Assembly: GCA_965214995.1 (NCBI GenBank)
Contig: CBDCCT010000002.1
Coordinates: forward strand, 1,302,001-1,366,000
DNA length: 64,000 nt
Direction: 5' to 3'
Source of the DNA: CBDCCT01 sp965214995
GTDB taxonomy: Bacteria; Deinococcota; Deinococci; Deinococcales; Trueperaceae
The notes below the pieces were generated by a model. It was given only the letters and a program-made list of their open reading frames with translations, made no database searches and was not told where the DNA came from. Each line of letters starts with the position of its first letter. Position 1 is the stretch's first letter. A program made the translations under genes and the position numbers. This document shows positions 1 through 8,900 of the stretch, in pieces.

Positions 1-254
1 CGCTTTTGCAGCCTCGCCGACTCGGCTTTGACTGCTGGATGGGTAGGTTGACAAGGCGGGTGAAAAGAAGCACGACTCTCGCAAAGTAGGTAGAGTATAA
101 ACCGAACCCTGGAGGACAATTGTCCTCTGTTATCCTCTCGCTGCTCTGTGGGTCGTGCGCCCTGCGAAGTTGTACTGCAACAGGTTGGAGTTTTTGCTCG
201 AGCCGCCCCGACAACCAAAAGCTTTTCTCCCCAACCCTTTACCGTTCTCGCTTC

Positions 255-302
255 GTTCGGACCTCAGTTCAGACCTTGGTTAGGACCTCAGTTCGGACCT
301 TG
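255..302. repeat. 12-bp tandem repeat, four units
   Basis: Four head-to-tail 12-mers lie at 255-266, 267-278, 279-290 and 291-302, consensus GTTCGGACCTCA/GTTCGGACCTTG. Alternate units end in TCA and TTG, so it is also a 24-bp dimer repeated twice. A unit length divisible by three keeps any reading frame open, which explains a spurious open frame across it. Confidence 0.85.
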
Positions 303-408
303 GTAAGGGGGCTTTTCCAAACGCATGTGGAAGCGCCCTTAGTTCGCGTCGGGAAGAAATATGTTTGGGTAAACAGGTCGCGCGGACACAGCGGCAGAGC
401 GCAGGGGT

Positions 409-414
409 TACACT
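409..414 (+). promoter_or_regulatory. -10 box TACACT of PIG-L gene, leaderless layout
   Basis: TACACT ends 7 nt before the ATG at 422. The spacing puts the transcription start at or next to the start codon. No clear -35 box. Confidence 0.5.
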
Positions 415-421
415 AAGCCCC

Positions 422-1111
422 ATGCGACTTCTTGCCCTTTTTGCCCACCCGGACGACGAACTCGGTTGCGTCGGCACCCTCGCCAAGCACGCGAAGCGCG
501 GCGACGCCGTGATGCTCGCCTGGACGACGCACGGCGAACTGGCGAGCCAGTTTTTGGACGAGTCCGAAAGGGAGGTGCGGCGCGTCCGGCAGGAGCACGG
601 CGCTCGGGTCGCCGAGCGCGTGGGCGCGGAGCACAAGTTTTTCGACATGGGCGACTCGCGCATGACGGGCACCCGCGGCGAAGCCTTGGACGTGGCGCGG
701 CTCTACGCCGAGTGGAAGCCCGACGCGGTTCTCACCTGGAGCGACGACAACCCGCACCCCGACCACCGCATGACCGCCAAAATCGCCTTTGACGCGGTGA
801 CCCTGGCGCGCATCCCCAAAATCATCAACGAGGGCGTCAAAGAAACGTTCGAGGCCCACCGCAAGCCGGTACGTTTTTACCAGTACGCCTCGAGCGCCTC
901 CCCAAGACCTTACGTTCATGTGGATGTCGGCGACGAAATCGAGCTTTGCACCGAACTGTTCGCCTTTTATGCCGACTTTTATAAATGGACTTATACACCC
1001 GAGCAGTTCCGCGAGTCCAGGGCCGTGTTCGGCCGCGAGTCCGGCGTGAAGTTCGCCGAGCGTTTCCAGGTCCGGCAGGCGTTCGCTCCCGCCCGCGCCT
1101 TTTTGGAGTGA
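422..1111 (+). CDS. PIG-L family deacetylase (LmbE-like)
   Basis: A 229-residue zinc-dependent N-deacetylase of the PIG-L/LmbE superfamily, which removes acetyl groups from N-acetylglucosamine-type substrates such as bacillithiol or mycothiol precursors or glycan intermediates. The family's AHPDDE metal-binding motif is at residues 8-13 and the second metal motif HPDH at about residues 112-115. I start at the ATG at 422 rather than an upstream in-frame codon at 365, because homologues begin just before the AHPDDE strand and a TACACT -10 box sits 7 nt upstream. No partner gene indicates the substrate. A BshB-like role is possible but not shown. Confidence 0.85.
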   Translation: MRLLALFAHPDDELGCVGTLAKHAKRGDAVMLAWTTHGELASQFLDESEREVRRVRQEHGARVAERVGAEHKFFDMGDSRMTGTRGEALDVARLYAEWKPDAVLTWSDDNPHPDHRMTAKIAFDAVTLARIPKIINEGVKETFEAHRKPVRFYQYASSASPRPYVHVDVGDEIELCTELFAFYADFYKWTYTPEQFRESRAVFGRESGVKFAERFQVRQAFAPARAFLE

Positions 1112-1375
1112 GACTTTTTGGCGCGGGTATCAAGAAGCATCAAAATGAGGAAACGGCTCGAGTCTCGGTTTCTCAACCCAAGCTCAGCACAACCCTCTTG
1201 ATGCCCACATTTCGACGCCCGCAAGGCTCCCACACGCCGCTCTCACAGTCTTTGGTCATGATAAAAGAAAGCCGAGTGGTGCTCGCAAGCGCTTGTCAGC
1301 GCTCCGAAAAGCGGGTTAAAATGCCACGATCTAGGCGCGACCCAAAGCGCGACGGCAGAGGCCGTGACGGAGGAT

Positions 1376-2482
1376 ATGTTGATACGAGTTCGTTGTATTC
1401 TGCTGTGTTTTCTGCTCTTGCCCTTGGCTCTCACCCTGTCCCTTGCGGCGGCCCAGACCGAGCCGCTAAGCGTCGAGGAGCTTGTTACGGAGGCTAACTT
1501 CTACCTCTCGAGGGGAAGCTGCGAGCTGGCGCAACTCAGGTTTCAGCAAGCCTTGGAGCGTGAGCCTGCCAACACGGCCGCCGCCATCGGCAAGGGCGAC
1601 GCGTTGGTGTGTCAGGGCGCGTATGACCTGGGCATCCAGGAGTACCAGAACGTCATCTCGAGCGACCCCAACAGCGTCAGGGCCTACAATCAGCTTGCCA
1701 TCGCCTACCAAAAGCAGTATGTGAGCGACAGCCAGCGCTACCCCAACAGGCTGGTGGACGCGCTCCAGGCCATCACCACCGCCGAGCGCCTGGGGTCCAA
1801 CCCCGACGTAGCCAACACCAAGGGGGTGATTTTGTACCAGTCGGGCGACTACGCGGGCGCGCAGACCGCCTTTCAGAACGCCATCAGCGGCGCTTCTGAA
1901 GATACCTACAGCGCCGCCGACCGCGCCGCCATGCAGATTAGCTTAGGCAAGACTTACCGCCAGTTGGGCCAGTTGCAGGAAGCGGAAACCGCCTTTAAGC
2001 GCGCGGTCACGCTCAATCCCACGAGCGCGCAGGCGCATAACGAACTCGGTGACACATACTTTAGGCTCGAAAACTGCGAAGACGCCGAGTTCGAACTCAC
2101 GCAGGCGACGAGTTTAGACCCCAACAACCTCTCCGCGGCGGCCAACCTCGGCATCGCGCTTTTCGAGTGCGGCGACGTTGGGGGTTCTGTGCCCCACTTG
2201 GAACAGGCCATCAAACTGAGCGGCGGCAGCTTGCCCCCGCTCTACACCTACTTGGCGCGCGCTTATCTTCAGCAGGGACGCGTCGCGGACGCGGTGCCCC
2301 AGGCACAACAGGGCGCGCTCCTGCCGCCCGTGACCGCCGAAGGCTTCTACTGGCTTGGACAGGTTTATGAGGCGCGCGGGGAAGCCGGGGACGCCGCCAG
2401 AGCCGCGGAAGCCTACGGGCGCGCGCTGGAAATAGACCCCGAGTACGGGCCGGCGCGCGACGCGCAGAGCGCCCTGCGCTAA
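1376..2482 (+). CDS. Exported tetratricopeptide-repeat (TPR) protein
   Basis: A protein of about 368 residues with an N-terminal hydrophobic signal sequence (cleavage likely after an Ala-Ala-Ala near residue 27) followed almost entirely by TPR units, recognisable by recurring A-x-x-x-L-G/A, A-x-x-Y/F and D/N-P patterns spaced 34 residues apart. Such proteins are scaffolds in the cell envelope; no specific partner can be named. A GGAGG at 1369-1373 lies only 2 nt before the ATG, and an in-frame GTG at 1364 is an alternative start with similar weakness. It is followed by a strong hairpin at 2552-2582. Confidence 0.8.
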   Translation: MLIRVRCILLCFLLLPLALTLSLAAAQTEPLSVEELVTEANFYLSRGSCELAQLRFQQALEREPANTAAAIGKGDALVCQGAYDLGIQEYQNVISSDPNSVRAYNQLAIAYQKQYVSDSQRYPNRLVDALQAITTAERLGSNPDVANTKGVILYQSGDYAGAQTAFQNAISGASEDTYSAADRAAMQISLGKTYRQLGQLQEAETAFKRAVTLNPTSAQAHNELGDTYFRLENCEDAEFELTQATSLDPNNLSAAANLGIALFECGDVGGSVPHLEQAIKLSGGSLPPLYTYLARAYLQQGRVADAVPQAQQGALLPPVTAEGFYWLGQVYEARGEAGDAARAAEAYGRALEIDPEYGPARDAQSALR

Positions 2483-2796
2483 GTAGAGGGCTAAGTAAAG
2501 GCTTACGCTAGCCCGAGCTTTATGCCGGGCTCGAGCCGTCAAACCACCATCAAGCACCCCCGGCGTTAAACCGGGGGTGCTTGCTTGGAAGAGAGGGCGG
2601 GGGGTTCAGGTTGGGATGCATAGCGCCCGCCCAATCTCAAGATACGAGACGCCCCCTTACAAAACTCTTACGGGTTTGTCACGGTTTTCTTACAAATTGG
2701 AGCCCCGTATAGACGCTTCAACTCCCCTGTAAACGCCCCTCGAAATCGTTATAGTCATGCGGGGTGGGTTAAGCAGCTCGCCCGAGAACGGTACTT
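2483..2796. other. Intergenic region with terminator and candidate promoter
   Basis: No gene seen. It contains the terminator hairpin after the TPR gene and, near 2750-2755, a TATAGT hexamer that could be the -10 box for the thioesterase gene. No good -35 box accompanies it. Confidence 0.5.
2552..2582 (+). terminator. Terminator hairpin after TPR gene
   Basis: A perfect 12-bp stem (AAGCACCCCCGG with CCGGGGGTGCTT) encloses a 7-nt loop. The following T tract is poor, so termination may be partly Rho-dependent. Confidence 0.75.
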
Positions 2797-3639
2797 ATGC
2801 AAACCATCCAAGAACTCGTTGACCTTATCCAGCTCGAGCCCATAGAAGCTAACCTCTTCAGGGGCCACAACTACCAAGCCCCCTGGGGGCGCGTGTTCGG
2901 CGGTCAGGTGCTCGCGCAGTCGCTCCACGCGGCCTATCAAACGGTGTCGGAGGACCGCGCGGCGCATTCCGTTCACGCGTATTTCATCCTGCCCGGCGAC
3001 ATCAGTACACCCATTGTGTACGAAGTAGACCGCATCCGCGACGGCGGCTCATTCACCACCCGCCGCGTGGTCGCCATCCAAAAGGGCCGCCCGATATTCA
3101 ACATGTCCGCCTCGTTTCAGCTCGAGCAGGCGGGGCTCTCCCACCAGACGCCCATGCCCAAGGTGCCGCCCCCCGACGCGCTGCAAACGGACGTGGAACT
3201 TTTGGAGACACTTAACGGCGACGTGCCCAGAGCCTTGAGAGGCGCGCTCATCCCGCGGCCCATAGAGTTTCGCCCGGTCGAAACCTTTGGCGAGGACAGC
3301 GCGTATCCGCCCATCCGCCACATCTGGATGAAGGCCAACCCCCTGCCCGACGGCATACGCTTGCACCAAGCGGTCTTCACCTACGCGTCGGATTACGACC
3401 TTTTGTATACGGCGCTGCTCCCCCACGCTGTGCAGACGCACAAGGCGTTGCAGCTCGCCAGTATCGACCACGCCCTGTGGTTTCACCGGCCTTTCAGGAT
3501 GGACGAATGGCTCTTGTTCGCGCTCGACAGCCCCAGCGCCTCGGGCGGGCGCGGCTTCTCGCGCGGGAGTTTGTTCACCGAGGACGGGACCCTCGTGGCG
3601 TCGGTGGTGCAGGAGGGGCTGGTGCGGGTTAAGAAGTAG
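2797..3639 (+). CDS. tesB: Acyl-CoA thioesterase II (TesB)
   Basis: A 280-residue double hot-dog thioesterase that hydrolyses acyl-CoA to free fatty acid and CoA. The N-terminal hot-dog carries the typical RVFGGQVLAQ segment and HSVHAYFILPGD. The C-terminal hot-dog carries the SIDHALWFHRPFR block with the catalytic Asp, a Ser in the DSPSASGGRGF turn and the Gln in VVQEGL. Length is normal for TesB. It fits with the acyl-CoA synthetase and acyl-CoA dehydrogenases elsewhere in the window, though not in an operon with them. The ribosome binding site is weak. Confidence 0.92.
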   Translation: MQTIQELVDLIQLEPIEANLFRGHNYQAPWGRVFGGQVLAQSLHAAYQTVSEDRAAHSVHAYFILPGDISTPIVYEVDRIRDGGSFTTRRVVAIQKGRPIFNMSASFQLEQAGLSHQTPMPKVPPPDALQTDVELLETLNGDVPRALRGALIPRPIEFRPVETFGEDSAYPPIRHIWMKANPLPDGIRLHQAVFTYASDYDLLYTALLPHAVQTHKALQLASIDHALWFHRPFRMDEWLLFALDSPSASGGRGFSRGSLFTEDGTLVASVVQEGLVRVKK

Positions 3640-3792
3640 GGCGGGGGCTCGAGCCATGTGCGGCGTCCTCACAGATGTTCTTAAAGCAACGGAGGCTCGA
3701 GTCTTTGTATGTTTTGTTCTCACGCTTCACAGTCTTCAGATGACGTTCTCCCGGTATGGTAAAACTGGAAGCGCCCGCAAGGCTCAACTTAT

Positions 3793-3819
3793 GCACCCCC
3801 GTACGGTGCTAAATTTTTT
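3793..3819 (+). terminator. Hairpin with T run between tesB and hydrolase gene
   Basis: GCACC (3793-3797) pairs with GGTGC (3805-3809), and is followed by TAAATTTTTTA. It sits just upstream of the next gene's ribosome binding site, so it could be the tesB terminator or an attenuator in the hydrolase leader. Confidence 0.45.
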
Positions 3820-3835
3820 ATGAGGAGAACGTTTT

Positions 3836-5212
3836 ATGTCAAGAAGCACCCACTCCACCCTTCGCCTCGCCCTCGGCTTGCTGCTCGCGTTTCTGACCTT
3901 AAATTTTACAAACGCGCAGACGCAGTATGGAGATGACTTCGTCTACGGCGACGCCCGCGTCGACGCGCCCGAACTCGCCGCGCGCGGCCCCTATCACGTC
4001 GGCGTGAGGACGCTCGAGATTATCAACCCCGACCAGCTCGACATTTTGAGCTACAGCGAGACGGACACGAACCCGCGCTATGACCGGGAGTTGACGCTCG
4101 AGGTCTGGTACCCTGCCGTCATCCCCGCGGGCGAAGAGGAACTCACCACCTACACCGACGTGCTGGGCACCGGCCCCGACAACCCCGAGCGGCCCAACAC
4201 GCCCTTTGAGTTTGCCGGGCGCGCTCTTAGGGACGCGGAGCCGGACGCTTCAGACGCGCCCTACCCCTTGGTCATCGTCTCGCACGGCTACCCCGGCTCG
4301 CGCGTGCTCATGACCTACTTGACCGAAAATCTGGCCTCCAAGGGTTACGTGGTGGTCGCCATCGACCACACCGAGTCTACCCACGGCGATAAAATCGGTT
4401 TTGCCAGCACCCTTCTCAACCGCCCGTTAGACCAGTTATTCGTGCTCGACCAGATGGCTGAAATGGGCGCGGCGGACTCCGGGAGCTTTCTGTCGGGTCT
4501 CGTGAACGCGGATAATACCGCCCTCATCGGCTATTCGATGGGCGGCTACGGCGTGCTCAACGCCGCGGGCGCGGGCGTTAGCGAGGCCATCGTTGGGGCG
4601 CCTTTCGTGCCCGGCGGCGAACTGGCGGCGCGGCAAACGGGCAACTATGAGGTGGACCCGCGCATCAAAGCGGTCGTGGCCTTGGCCCCCTGGGGCGGCG
4701 AGGCGGCGTTGGCGGCCGTCGGCGTGCCCGGCCTCTCCTTTTGGGACGCCGACGGCTTGGCAGGTTTGGAAGTCCCCACCATGTTCATCGTCGGCAGCGA
4801 GGACGACGTGGCGGGATATGAGGGCGGCGTGGAGTCGCTTTTCGAGGGCGCGGTCAACGCCGAGCGTTACCTGCTCGTGTTCGAGGGTGCCCGCCACAAC
4901 GTCGCGCCCAACCCCGTGCCCGCCGCTGCCGAGGCGAACTTCGACGACTACATGCACTACGCCGAGCCCGTCTGGGACAACGCGCGCATCAACAACATCA
5001 ACCAGCATTTCGTCACCGCCTTTTTGGGTGAAACCCTCAAAGGCGAAGACTACGAGGACTATCTGGACGTAACGCCCGTCGCCGCCGAGGGCGTCTGGTC
5101 GCTTCAAGAGGACGGCTCCCCCACCGAGGAGCACAGCTACTGGCCGGGCTTCGAGAACCGGACGGCGCTGGGCTTAGAGCTCTACCACGCCTCGCCCCAG
5201 TCGAGCCAGTAG
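3836..5212 (+). CDS. Secreted alpha/beta hydrolase (PAF-acetylhydrolase/dienelactone hydrolase-like)
   Basis: A 458-residue exported esterase-type hydrolase. A signal peptide covers about residues 1-28, ending in an Ala before QTQ. The oxyanion-hole strand VIVSHGY lies near residue 148, the nucleophile elbow GYSMGG near 233-238, and candidate catalytic Asp and His residues near 321 and 352 (SEDDV and ARHNVAP). The domain layout resembles platelet-activating-factor acetylhydrolase isoform II and chlorophyllase-like families. The substrate is unknown. The start is fixed by a good AGGAG 8 nt upstream. It stands alone with a hairpin on each side. Confidence 0.8.
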   Translation: MSRSTHSTLRLALGLLLAFLTLNFTNAQTQYGDDFVYGDARVDAPELAARGPYHVGVRTLEIINPDQLDILSYSETDTNPRYDRELTLEVWYPAVIPAGEEELTTYTDVLGTGPDNPERPNTPFEFAGRALRDAEPDASDAPYPLVIVSHGYPGSRVLMTYLTENLASKGYVVVAIDHTESTHGDKIGFASTLLNRPLDQLFVLDQMAEMGAADSGSFLSGLVNADNTALIGYSMGGYGVLNAAGAGVSEAIVGAPFVPGGELAARQTGNYEVDPRIKAVVALAPWGGEAALAAVGVPGLSFWDADGLAGLEVPTMFIVGSEDDVAGYEGGVESLFEGAVNAERYLLVFEGARHNVAPNPVPAAAEANFDDYMHYAEPVWDNARINNINQHFVTAFLGETLKGEDYEDYLDVTPVAAEGVWSLQEDGSPTEEHSYWPGFENRTALGLELYHASPQSSQ

Positions 5213-5235
5213 CTCACGCGCCCCACAAACGTTGT

Positions 5236-5268
5236 CGCCCGGTCACGCGGTTGGCCGGGCGCGTTCTT
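5236..5268 (+). terminator. Terminator hairpin after hydrolase gene
   Basis: CGCCCGG (5236-5242) pairs with CCGGGCG (5255-5261) across a 12-nt loop, followed by CGTTCTTTAT. Confidence 0.6.
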
Positions 5269-5290
5269 TATAAATGGGCTATAAAGAGAT

Positions 5291-5632
5291 GTGGTCACCT
5301 TTTTCGTGTTGGTCTTGCTGGGCCTCGTGCTGCTTTTTGCCGGGCTCGAGCTCCGCTCGCGCTACCGGGCCGAGGTCGTCGTCGGCTCGGAGGAGTGGAG
5401 CGCCCACCAGTTGCGCCTGCGGGAGCACGTGGACGCGTTGCCCGACGGGGAGGACGAACCAAAACGTGAGGCGTACGAGAGGCGGCTCGAGCTGGGCGCG
5501 GCGCGGGGCGTTTATGCCGACGAGGAGGAACGGAGGCGGGCGCAATCCTTGAAGCTTCATCAAAACCTCTACCACCGCCGAGAACAAACTGACCTCTCTC
5601 AAGCGCTCCACCGAGCGCGGCAAGATGAGTAA
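5291..5632 (+). CDS. Small single-pass membrane protein, unknown function
   Basis: A 113-residue protein with one N-terminal transmembrane helix (about residues 3-19, VTFFVLVLLGLVLLFAG) followed by a charged cytoplasmic tail rich in Arg and Glu that is probably alpha-helical. I do not recognise a family. It starts with GTG, preceded by a weak AAAGAG. It lies 31 nt upstream of the lycopene cyclase gene, which appears to have its own promoter inside the end of this frame. Host-like codon usage and two CTCGAG sites argue that it is a resident gene. Confidence 0.55.
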   Translation: MVTFFVLVLLGLVLLFAGLELRSRYRAEVVVGSEEWSAHQLRLREHVDALPDGEDEPKREAYERRLELGAARGVYADEEERRRAQSLKLHQNLYHRREQTDLSQALHRARQDE

Positions 5633-5652
5633 ATCTTGCGGGAGCAACGCCG

Positions 5653-5658
5653 TACAAT
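5653..5658 (+). promoter_or_regulatory. -10 box TACAAT of lycopene cyclase gene, leaderless layout
   Basis: TACAAT is followed by 5 nt and then the ATG at 5664. Confidence 0.6.
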
Positions 5659-5663
5659 CTCTT

Positions 5664-6836
5664 ATGACCAGCTTTGACGACATCATCTTAGGCGGCGGCG
5701 CGTCCGGCCTGAGCTTGGCCTACCATATGACGCAAGCGGGTCTGAGAGACCGGCGCATTTTGCTCCTAGAGCGCGCGCCCAAAGAGGGTCACGACCGTAC
5801 CTGGTGCTTTTGGGAAAAAGGAGACGGTCCTTTTGAGGGGGCGGTACACCGCCGCTGGGAGCATCTGTGGCTGCACGGCCCCGGCGGCTCGCAAAACTTA
5901 AACATCGCGCCCTACACCTACAAAATGATTCGTAGCGGCGACTTTTACGCCCTGATGGATGACTGGTTTGAGCGTCACCCCAACGTCACGCGGCTCTACG
6001 GCACCGTTACAAGGGTGGAGGAGCACGGGGACGGCGTGCGCGTGTGGGTCGAGGGTGAGGCTTTTGAGGGGAAGTGGGCCTACAACAGCTTTTACACGCC
6101 GGAACTGGCGCGGGGCGGCTCGAGCCGCCTCCTCCAGCACTTCCGGGGCTGGGTGGTCGAGACAGACGTTCCTACTTTCGACCCGCAGAGCGCCACGCTG
6201 ATGGATTTCCGGGTGGCGCAGCAAGGGGAGGTGCGCTTCGTCTACGTGCTCCCCTTGGACGCGCGCCGCGCGCTGGTCGAGTATACCCTGTTCTCTCACC
6301 AGCTCCTTCCGAGCGAGGCGTACGCCGCGGGGCTGGAAAGATATCTTGCAGAAGTTCTGGAACTGGATAGTTACCGCGTCCTCGAGCGTGAACACGGCGT
6401 CATCCCCATGACCGACGCCGTGTTTCCGCTCCGCCTCTCCCCTCACGTGCTCACCATCGGCACCGCGGGGGGCTGCGCCAAACCCTCGACCGGCTACACC
6501 TTTAGGCGCATCCAGAAGCAGTCGCGTCGCATCACCCGGCAACTTCTGGGGACCGGGCGGCCGCTCTACACCCCCCCACTTTTGGACCGCTACCGCTGGT
6601 TGGACAGCGTGATGCTGCGGGTGTTGGCGACGGGGCGACAGGACGGGGCCGAGTTTTTCTGCGACCTGTTCCGGCGCAACCCCGTGGAGCGGGTGCTCGA
6701 CTTTCTCAACGAGGACTCCACCCTCGCCCAAGACTTAGCCCTGATGCTCACGGTCGACGACAACGCGATGTTCGCCGCGACGGGGCTCGAGGTCACCGCC
6801 GCGAGGCTCAAACGCGGCGCGCGTTATAGCTCTTAG
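5664..6836 (+). CDS. crtY: Lycopene cyclase family flavoprotein
   Basis: A 390-residue FAD-dependent cyclase that converts the acyclic psi-ends of lycopene (or a related carotenoid) to beta-rings. The N-terminal dinucleotide fold ILGGGASGLSLAY lies at about residues 7-20. RTWCFWE and the PSTGYTFRRIQ block are conserved features of bacterial CrtY-type cyclases. No other carotenoid gene is adjacent. The ATG at 5664 is chosen over an upstream in-frame ATG at 5625 because the TACAAT box and the start of the Rossmann strand both point to it. The 3' end runs into a copy of the dispersed ~110-bp repeat. Confidence 0.82.
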   Translation: MTSFDDIILGGGASGLSLAYHMTQAGLRDRRILLLERAPKEGHDRTWCFWEKGDGPFEGAVHRRWEHLWLHGPGGSQNLNIAPYTYKMIRSGDFYALMDDWFERHPNVTRLYGTVTRVEEHGDGVRVWVEGEAFEGKWAYNSFYTPELARGGSSRLLQHFRGWVVETDVPTFDPQSATLMDFRVAQQGEVRFVYVLPLDARRALVEYTLFSHQLLPSEAYAAGLERYLAEVLELDSYRVLEREHGVIPMTDAVFPLRLSPHVLTIGTAGGCAKPSTGYTFRRIQKQSRRITRQLLGTGRPLYTPPLLDRYRWLDSVMLRVLATGRQDGAEFFCDLFRRNPVERVLDFLNEDSTLAQDLALMLTVDDNAMFAATGLEVTAARLKRGARYSS

Positions 6837-6944
6837 CATCCCGTTTGAAGGGAGCGCGGTTTATCGACCCCTGTGTGGCACGGAAGTTGAAGGATGCTGT
6901 CTGCGCTGAATCCCCTCAGTATTTGTGCGATCCGCTGTAAAAAA
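6834..6944 (+). repeat. Dispersed ~110-bp repeat, copy 1
   Basis: Begins TAGCATCCCGTTTGA and ends CCTCAGTATTTGTGCGATCC followed by GCTGTAAA. Both ends, in the same order and at the same spacing, recur at 38195-38300 and, on the other strand, at 16430-16540. Its first bases overlap the lycopene cyclase stop codon. Confidence 0.6.
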
Positions 6945-7033
6945 GAGGAAGTGATGCAGCGCACCGTATCGCTGGCGTGTTGGGTTTGACGCTCGCTTGG
7001 GCGGGCTCGAGCGTCGCCACGCGGTTTTGGATG

Positions 7034-8203
7034 CTACCTCGCCGTCACCGGAACCCAAGTACGCCCACGTGCGCCGCCATAAAGCGTGCTCGGGCGGATC
7101 AGCTCATCCTCTTCAAGCTGCTCCAACACGTGCGCCGTCCAGCCGCCCACGCGCGATATGGCGAAAATGGAGGAGAACAGACGCGACTCTAAACCCACAC
7201 CGTGCAAAACGAGCGCGGTATAAAACTCCACGTTCGTTTGTAGAGAGAGATTCGGTTTGTGCTGTTTGAGGGAGCGCAATACGACACCCTCAACCGCCTT
7301 GGCATCTTCATAAAGCTGAATGCTTTCTGCTCCAAAAAGCGCCTCCGCCGCCTTGCTGAGCACGTCGGCCCTGGGGTCACGCACCCGGTAGACGCGGTGG
7401 CCGAAGCCCATGATGCGTTCTCCCTGAGAAAGCCGCTCACCCACCCAAGCTTCAGCCTCTTCCGCGACGCTCCGGCTCGAGCTCTGGGCGCGCTCCTGAA
7501 TCTCGAACACCATGTCCATCGCGGGACCCGGCGCGCCGCCGTGGAGGGGGCCTTTGAGCGCGCCCACCGCGCCGACCACCGCCGAGATCAGGTCAGAGCG
7601 CGTACTGGCGATGACGCGCGCCGCAAAGGTCGAGGCATTCATACCGTGATCGATGACGGTGTTGAGGTAGGTCTCGAGGCCCCGCACCACCGCCTTGGGA
7701 GGTGCCTCGCCCGTCAGCATGTACAAGAAGTTTTTGGCGTGGCCGAATTCGGGGTTTGGGTCAACGGGCGCGGCCCCGTGCAGCAGACGCCAGTACGCCG
7801 CGAGCACCGTCGGGAAGCGAGCGACGAGGCCGAGGGCGCGTTTTAGCGTGGCCTCTTTGGACATATTTTGGGGGTCCGAATTGACCAAACTCAGCGTATC
7901 CACGCCCATGCGCAAAGCGTCCATCGGCGGTAGCCTGCGGTTGGCGGCCTCTCGCAACACCGTCAGCGTCACCTCGGGTAAGTTACGGTTGGCGGCCATC
8001 TCAGAACGAAAGGTTGTAAGCTTGCTCTCGTTCGGCAAGCGGTCGTGCCACAGCAAGTACAGCACCTCTTCATACGTCGCACTGGGTGCCAGTTCCTCCA
8101 CCGGGAAGCCGCCGATAACCAACACCCCCGCCTCGCCGTCAATCATGCTCAGGCGCGTTTCGGTCAGCACGACGCCTCTTAGTCCGTGGGCGATGGTTGT
8201 CAT
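7034..8203 (-). CDS. gltA: Citrate synthase / 2-methylcitrate synthase family
   Basis: A 389-residue citrate synthase that condenses acetyl-CoA and oxaloacetate at the entry of the TCA cycle. Catalytic and binding blocks are present in order: DHGMNASTFAARV, GPLHGGA, MGFGHRVY with the active-site His, and RDPRA. The length is typical of the short bacterial/archaeal form. The start has a strong AAAGGAG 7 nt upstream. A methylcitrate synthase activity cannot be excluded from sequence alone. It is followed on the same strand by repeat copy 1 and preceded by the GntR gene. Confidence 0.92.
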   Translation of the reverse strand: MTTIAHGLRGVVLTETRLSMIDGEAGVLVIGGFPVEELAPSATYEEVLYLLWHDRLPNESKLTTFRSEMAANRNLPEVTLTVLREAANRRLPPMDALRMGVDTLSLVNSDPQNMSKEATLKRALGLVARFPTVLAAYWRLLHGAAPVDPNPEFGHAKNFLYMLTGEAPPKAVVRGLETYLNTVIDHGMNASTFAARVIASTRSDLISAVVGAVGALKGPLHGGAPGPAMDMVFEIQERAQSSSRSVAEEAEAWVGERLSQGERIMGFGHRVYRVRDPRADVLSKAAEALFGAESIQLYEDAKAVEGVVLRSLKQHKPNLSLQTNVEFYTALVLHGVGLESRLFSSIFAISRVGGWTAHVLEQLEEDELIRPSTLYGGARGRTWVPVTAR

Positions 8204-8265
8204 GTGTGCTCCTTTTTGCCTCTGAAATTTTTGGCTAGCAGGCTTTAAAAAGTGAAGGCTCGAGC

Positions 8266-8895
8266 CTAATCCGCGCCCGCGGGCACGTTTTGGTCAAAGG
8301 GCCAGGGGCTCGCGTCGAAAAGGGGTCTGGAGGGCTCGAGCGCCCCCCGCAGCGTGACCAGCAACTCGGGGTGGACCAGCGTGAGGTGATAGTCGGCGCT
8401 CCTGTAAGCTTCTACTGTGCCCGGCACACAGCGAAAACGCGCCCCCAGCAGGACTTCCGCCCGCTCCGCCAGCGCCGCCGCCGCCAAAGGAGTGTGCGCC
8501 AGCACAGCAACCTTTAGAGGAGCGCGCCGCCCCCGCAAATTAACCTGCGCGGCGAGGAGTTTGACCACCTCGTTCGCGTCCAACCCCAACGTCGCCACGT
8601 CCTCCGCAAACCCCGCCGTGAGGTGGACGGCCAAACCCTCCTCGGCGGATTTAGGCGGCGCGGGCGCGACGCGCGTGCCCGCCCGCCGCCGCTGCACGAG
8701 GTAGCCCTCGGCCTCGAGCGCCCGGTACGCCGCCGCCACGGTGTTGTAGTTAATATTTAACTGTCGCGCTAGCTCATTGACCGTAGGCAGGAGGGTATCG
8801 GGTAGGAGGTCGCCGTTGTGGATGAGCACACGGACTTGCGCGCTAATCTGTTCACCTATTGGGATAGGGCTTTGCTTATCGAGCACTATATCCAT
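8266..8895 (-). CDS. GntR-family transcriptional regulator
   Basis: A 209-residue DNA-binding regulator. The winged helix-turn-helix of GntR type covers about residues 10-75 (PIGEQISAQVRVLI, LPTVNELARQL, NYNTVAAAYRALEAEGY). The C-terminal part, about 130 residues, lacks a recognisable FadR or UTRA ligand fold and may be a small-molecule-binding domain of YtrA-related type. It is divergent from murI and has its own promoter containing a short inverted repeat, so autoregulation is likely. Its targets are not evident. Confidence 0.82.
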   Translation of the reverse strand: MDIVLDKQSPIPIGEQISAQVRVLIHNGDLLPDTLLPTVNELARQLNINYNTVAAAYRALEAEGYLVQRRRAGTRVAPAPPKSAEEGLAVHLTAGFAEDVATLGLDANEVVKLLAAQVNLRGRRAPLKVAVLAHTPLAAAALAERAEVLLGARFRCVPGTVEAYRSADYHLTLVHPELLVTLRGALEPSRPLFDASPWPFDQNVPAGAD

Positions 8896-8900
8896 GCGCC

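Larger units (their letters stand above)
1..421. other. Intergenic/left-edge region with no convincing gene
   Basis: I see no supported gene here. The open frame at 120-416 has no recognisable domain, no ribosome binding site and is partly made of a short tandem repeat, so I leave it uncalled. The stretch holds the 12-bp tandem repeat at 255-302 and, at its right end, a -10 box for the PIG-L gene. Confidence 0.6.

Noticed and set aside
120..416. 98-residue open frame at the left edge
   Set aside because: No ribosome binding site, no recognisable domain, and a large part is translated from a 12-bp tandem repeat, which keeps any frame open.
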